DNA from: Labedella endophytica
GTDB taxonomy: Bacteria; Actinomycetota; Actinomycetes; Actinomycetales; Microbacteriaceae
Assembly: GCF_003990045.1 (NCBI RefSeq)
Contig: NZ_RZGZ01000002.1
Location: forward strand, 1,116,001-1,180,000
Direction of reading: 5' to 3'
DNA length: 64,000 bases
Position numbers and translations under genes: made by a program. Under the pieces are notes generated by a model, which worked only from the letters and a program-made list of their open reading frames with translations, was not told the DNA's origin and made no database searches. Positions 62,866-64,000 of this stretch are shown here, in pieces; within the stretch, counting starts at the first letter, position 1; every line of letters starts with the position of its first letter.

Positions 62866-63539
62866 CCACACGTGTATTGCTCGTCGACGACCACGAGATG
62901 GTGCGCGCAGGTTTCCGCATCATCCTCGGCGCCCAGTCCGACATCGAGATCGTCGGGGAGGCCGCCTCGGGTTCCGACGCGATCGCCCGCGCCGGCGAGC
63001 TCGATCCCGACGTGATCTGCATGGACGTGCAGATGGCAGGCATGGACGGCCTCGAGGCGACGCGTGTCATCGTCGCCGACCCGGCGCTCCACAGCGCCGT
63101 GCTCATCCTCACGACCTTCGACCGGGACGACTACCTCTTCTCCGCCCTGCAGGCGGGGGCGAGCGGCTTCCTCCTCAAGAACTCGACGCCCGAGCAACTC
63201 GTGGAGGCGGTGCGCGTCGTCGCGTCGGGCGACGCGCTGCTCGCCCCCGCCGTCACGCGCCGCGTCATCGAACGCTTCGGCGCCTCGGCCCCCGAGGCGA
63301 CACAGTCGGGCTCGATCGTGGTCCCCGCGGCGGTGCAGGACCTCACGGAGCGCGAGTTCGAGGTGCTCGGCCTCGTCGCCGAGGGCCTTTCGAACGCGGA
63401 GATCGCCTCGCGCCTGTACGTCGGCGAGGCGACCGTGAAGAGCCACGTCTCGAAGGTGCTGCAGAAGCTCTCCCTCCGCGACCGCATCCAGGCCGTCGTC
63501 TACGCGTACGAGAACGGGATCGCCGTCCCGGGCGAGTGA
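62862..63539 (+). CDS. Response regulator, NarL/FixJ family, 225 aa
   Basis: Transcription factor partner of the kinase. The receiver has the acidic pair in LVDDHEMVRAGF, phospho-acceptor Asp55 (ICMDVQM), Thr in LTTFDRDDY and Lys in FLLKNST. The C-terminal LuxR-type HTH is LTEREFEVLGLVAEGLSNAEI, with the recognition helix TVKSHVSKVLQKL. The start ATG overlaps the kinase stop. Target genes are not visible here. Confidence 0.95.
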   Translation: MTTRVLLVDDHEMVRAGFRIILGAQSDIEIVGEAASGSDAIARAGELDPDVICMDVQMAGMDGLEATRVIVADPALHSAVLILTTFDRDDYLFSALQAGASGFLLKNSTPEQLVEAVRVVASGDALLAPAVTRRVIERFGASAPEATQSGSIVVPAAVQDLTEREFEVLGLVAEGLSNAEIASRLYVGEATVKSHVSKVLQKLSLRDRIQAVVYAYENGIAVPGE

Positions 63540-63642
63540 GGCGTTGGCGTCATTCGGTTGCGTTCGCTGACGAAGAGGCGGTTCTGCCAGGAGAATCGTC
63601 CGTTCACCCACCGACTGCGCCGGCGTCTACCGCGGGGAGCGT

Positions 63643-63984
63643 CTAGCGGAGCTCCGCCGGGAGGTCGTCGCGCGCGACGGGCGGGGCGGCCACGAGGAGG
63701 GACGCGGGGATCTCGGCCGTCTCGTACGGACCCTTGCCGTCGGGACGGTACTGCGGCTCGTCGAAGGCGACCTTCCAGACCTGGCCCTTGAGCCGGGGGA
63801 TGCCGACGACGCCACTCGGGCGCGAGTCGCCGAGCGACACGATCACGCCGGTGGGCTCACCTTCCCAATGGTCGTGCGTGCCCTCGGAGCCCTCGACGAC
63901 GTGCACCTGCACGCCCACGCCGAGCAGGCCGCTCGCTGCGGCCGCCGCCTGATCGATCGGGTCGTTCTGATTCCGTCTCCACAC
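63643..63984 (-). CDS. Unrecognised protein, 113 aa
   Basis: No family recognised. It is a compact soluble beta-rich protein: GVGVQVHVVEGSEGTHDHWEG, PTGVIVSLGDSRPSGVVGIP, VWKVAFDEPQYRPDGKGPYE, then an Ala/Pro-rich end. GTG at 63984 is chosen since GGGAGG lies nine bases before it; an ATG three codons earlier abuts the same GGAGG without room for a ribosome. It is convergent with the response regulator; its upstream region lies at the window edge. Confidence 0.65.
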   Translation of the reverse strand: MWRRNQNDPIDQAAAAASGLLGVGVQVHVVEGSEGTHDHWEGEPTGVIVSLGDSRPSGVVGIPRLKGQVWKVAFDEPQYRPDGKGPYETAEIPASLLVAAPPVARDDLPAELR

Positions 63985-64000
63985 GAGAAGCATCCTCCCA

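Overview
The window is very GC-rich, with frequent GTG starts, tightly packed genes, many four-base start/stop overlaps (ATGA or GTGA), a mycothiol-dependent-type enzyme, DUF3151 and DUF6421-like proteins, and WXG100/type VII secretion genes. This points to a high-GC actinobacterium, most likely of the family Microbacteriaceae; genus is not decidable by eye. I saw no rRNA, tRNA, CRISPR array, transposase or phage gene.

Layout. 1-5.2 kb: chorismate mutase plus SDR pair, an FtsX-type ABC exporter pair, a block of direct repeats, and an EamA exporter. 5.2-8.0 kb: an acetyltransferase, then a MmyB-type regulator divergent from a monooxygenase/SDR cassette. 8.2-10.9 kb: a two-gene operon (amidohydrolase, agmatine-deiminase family) in which both genes carry a one-base deletion. 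11.1-15 kb: lactonase, maleylpyruvate-isomerase-family protein, purA, DUF3151. 15-18.4 kb: a complete four-gene osmoprotectant (OpuC/ProU-like) ABC operon. 18.5-21 kb: TrmH-type methyltransferase, a membrane protein, HIT protein and cupin.

21-44.7 kb is the most interesting part. It is a type VII (ESX/WXG100) secretion locus in two halves. The first half has a lipoprotein, a one-TM protein, an anchored beta-domain protein and a 1444-residue FHA-FtsK ATPase of the EccC/EssC kind. The second half has a zinc-ribbon/FHA protein, three different WXG100-type proteins, a 1255-residue polymorphic toxin, its probable immunity gene, an orphan small gene and two membrane proteins. Between the halves lie a LuxR/AAA regulator, two alpha/beta hydrolases (one with an in-frame stop) and two MFS exporters. 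The toxin carries two C-terminal warheads in tandem: a papain-fold deamidase-like domain and a restriction-endonuclease-fold domain. The Imm52-like gene next to it fits the nuclease warhead. No EccB, EccD, EccE or mycosin gene is present here.

44.8-64 kb: HAD phosphatase, a long disordered membrane protein coupled to pyrE, a previously missable 39-residue membrane protein, a LysR regulator, exonuclease III, a glycosyltransferase, an AEC transporter, an amino-acid dehydrogenase, an SsuABC-like ABC operon, a DUF6421-like protein, a Gfo/Idh/MocA oxidoreductase, and a NarL-type two-component pair preceded by a 15-codon leader ORF.

Two signals recur throughout. First, many starts lie 6-8 bases after a TANNNT -10 box, i.e. 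leaderless transcripts; this also fixes several GTG starts. Second, long near-perfect hairpins, several sharing a TGTGCTCGAA core, sit between convergent genes, flanked by stop codon-CCCC and GGGG-stop codon.
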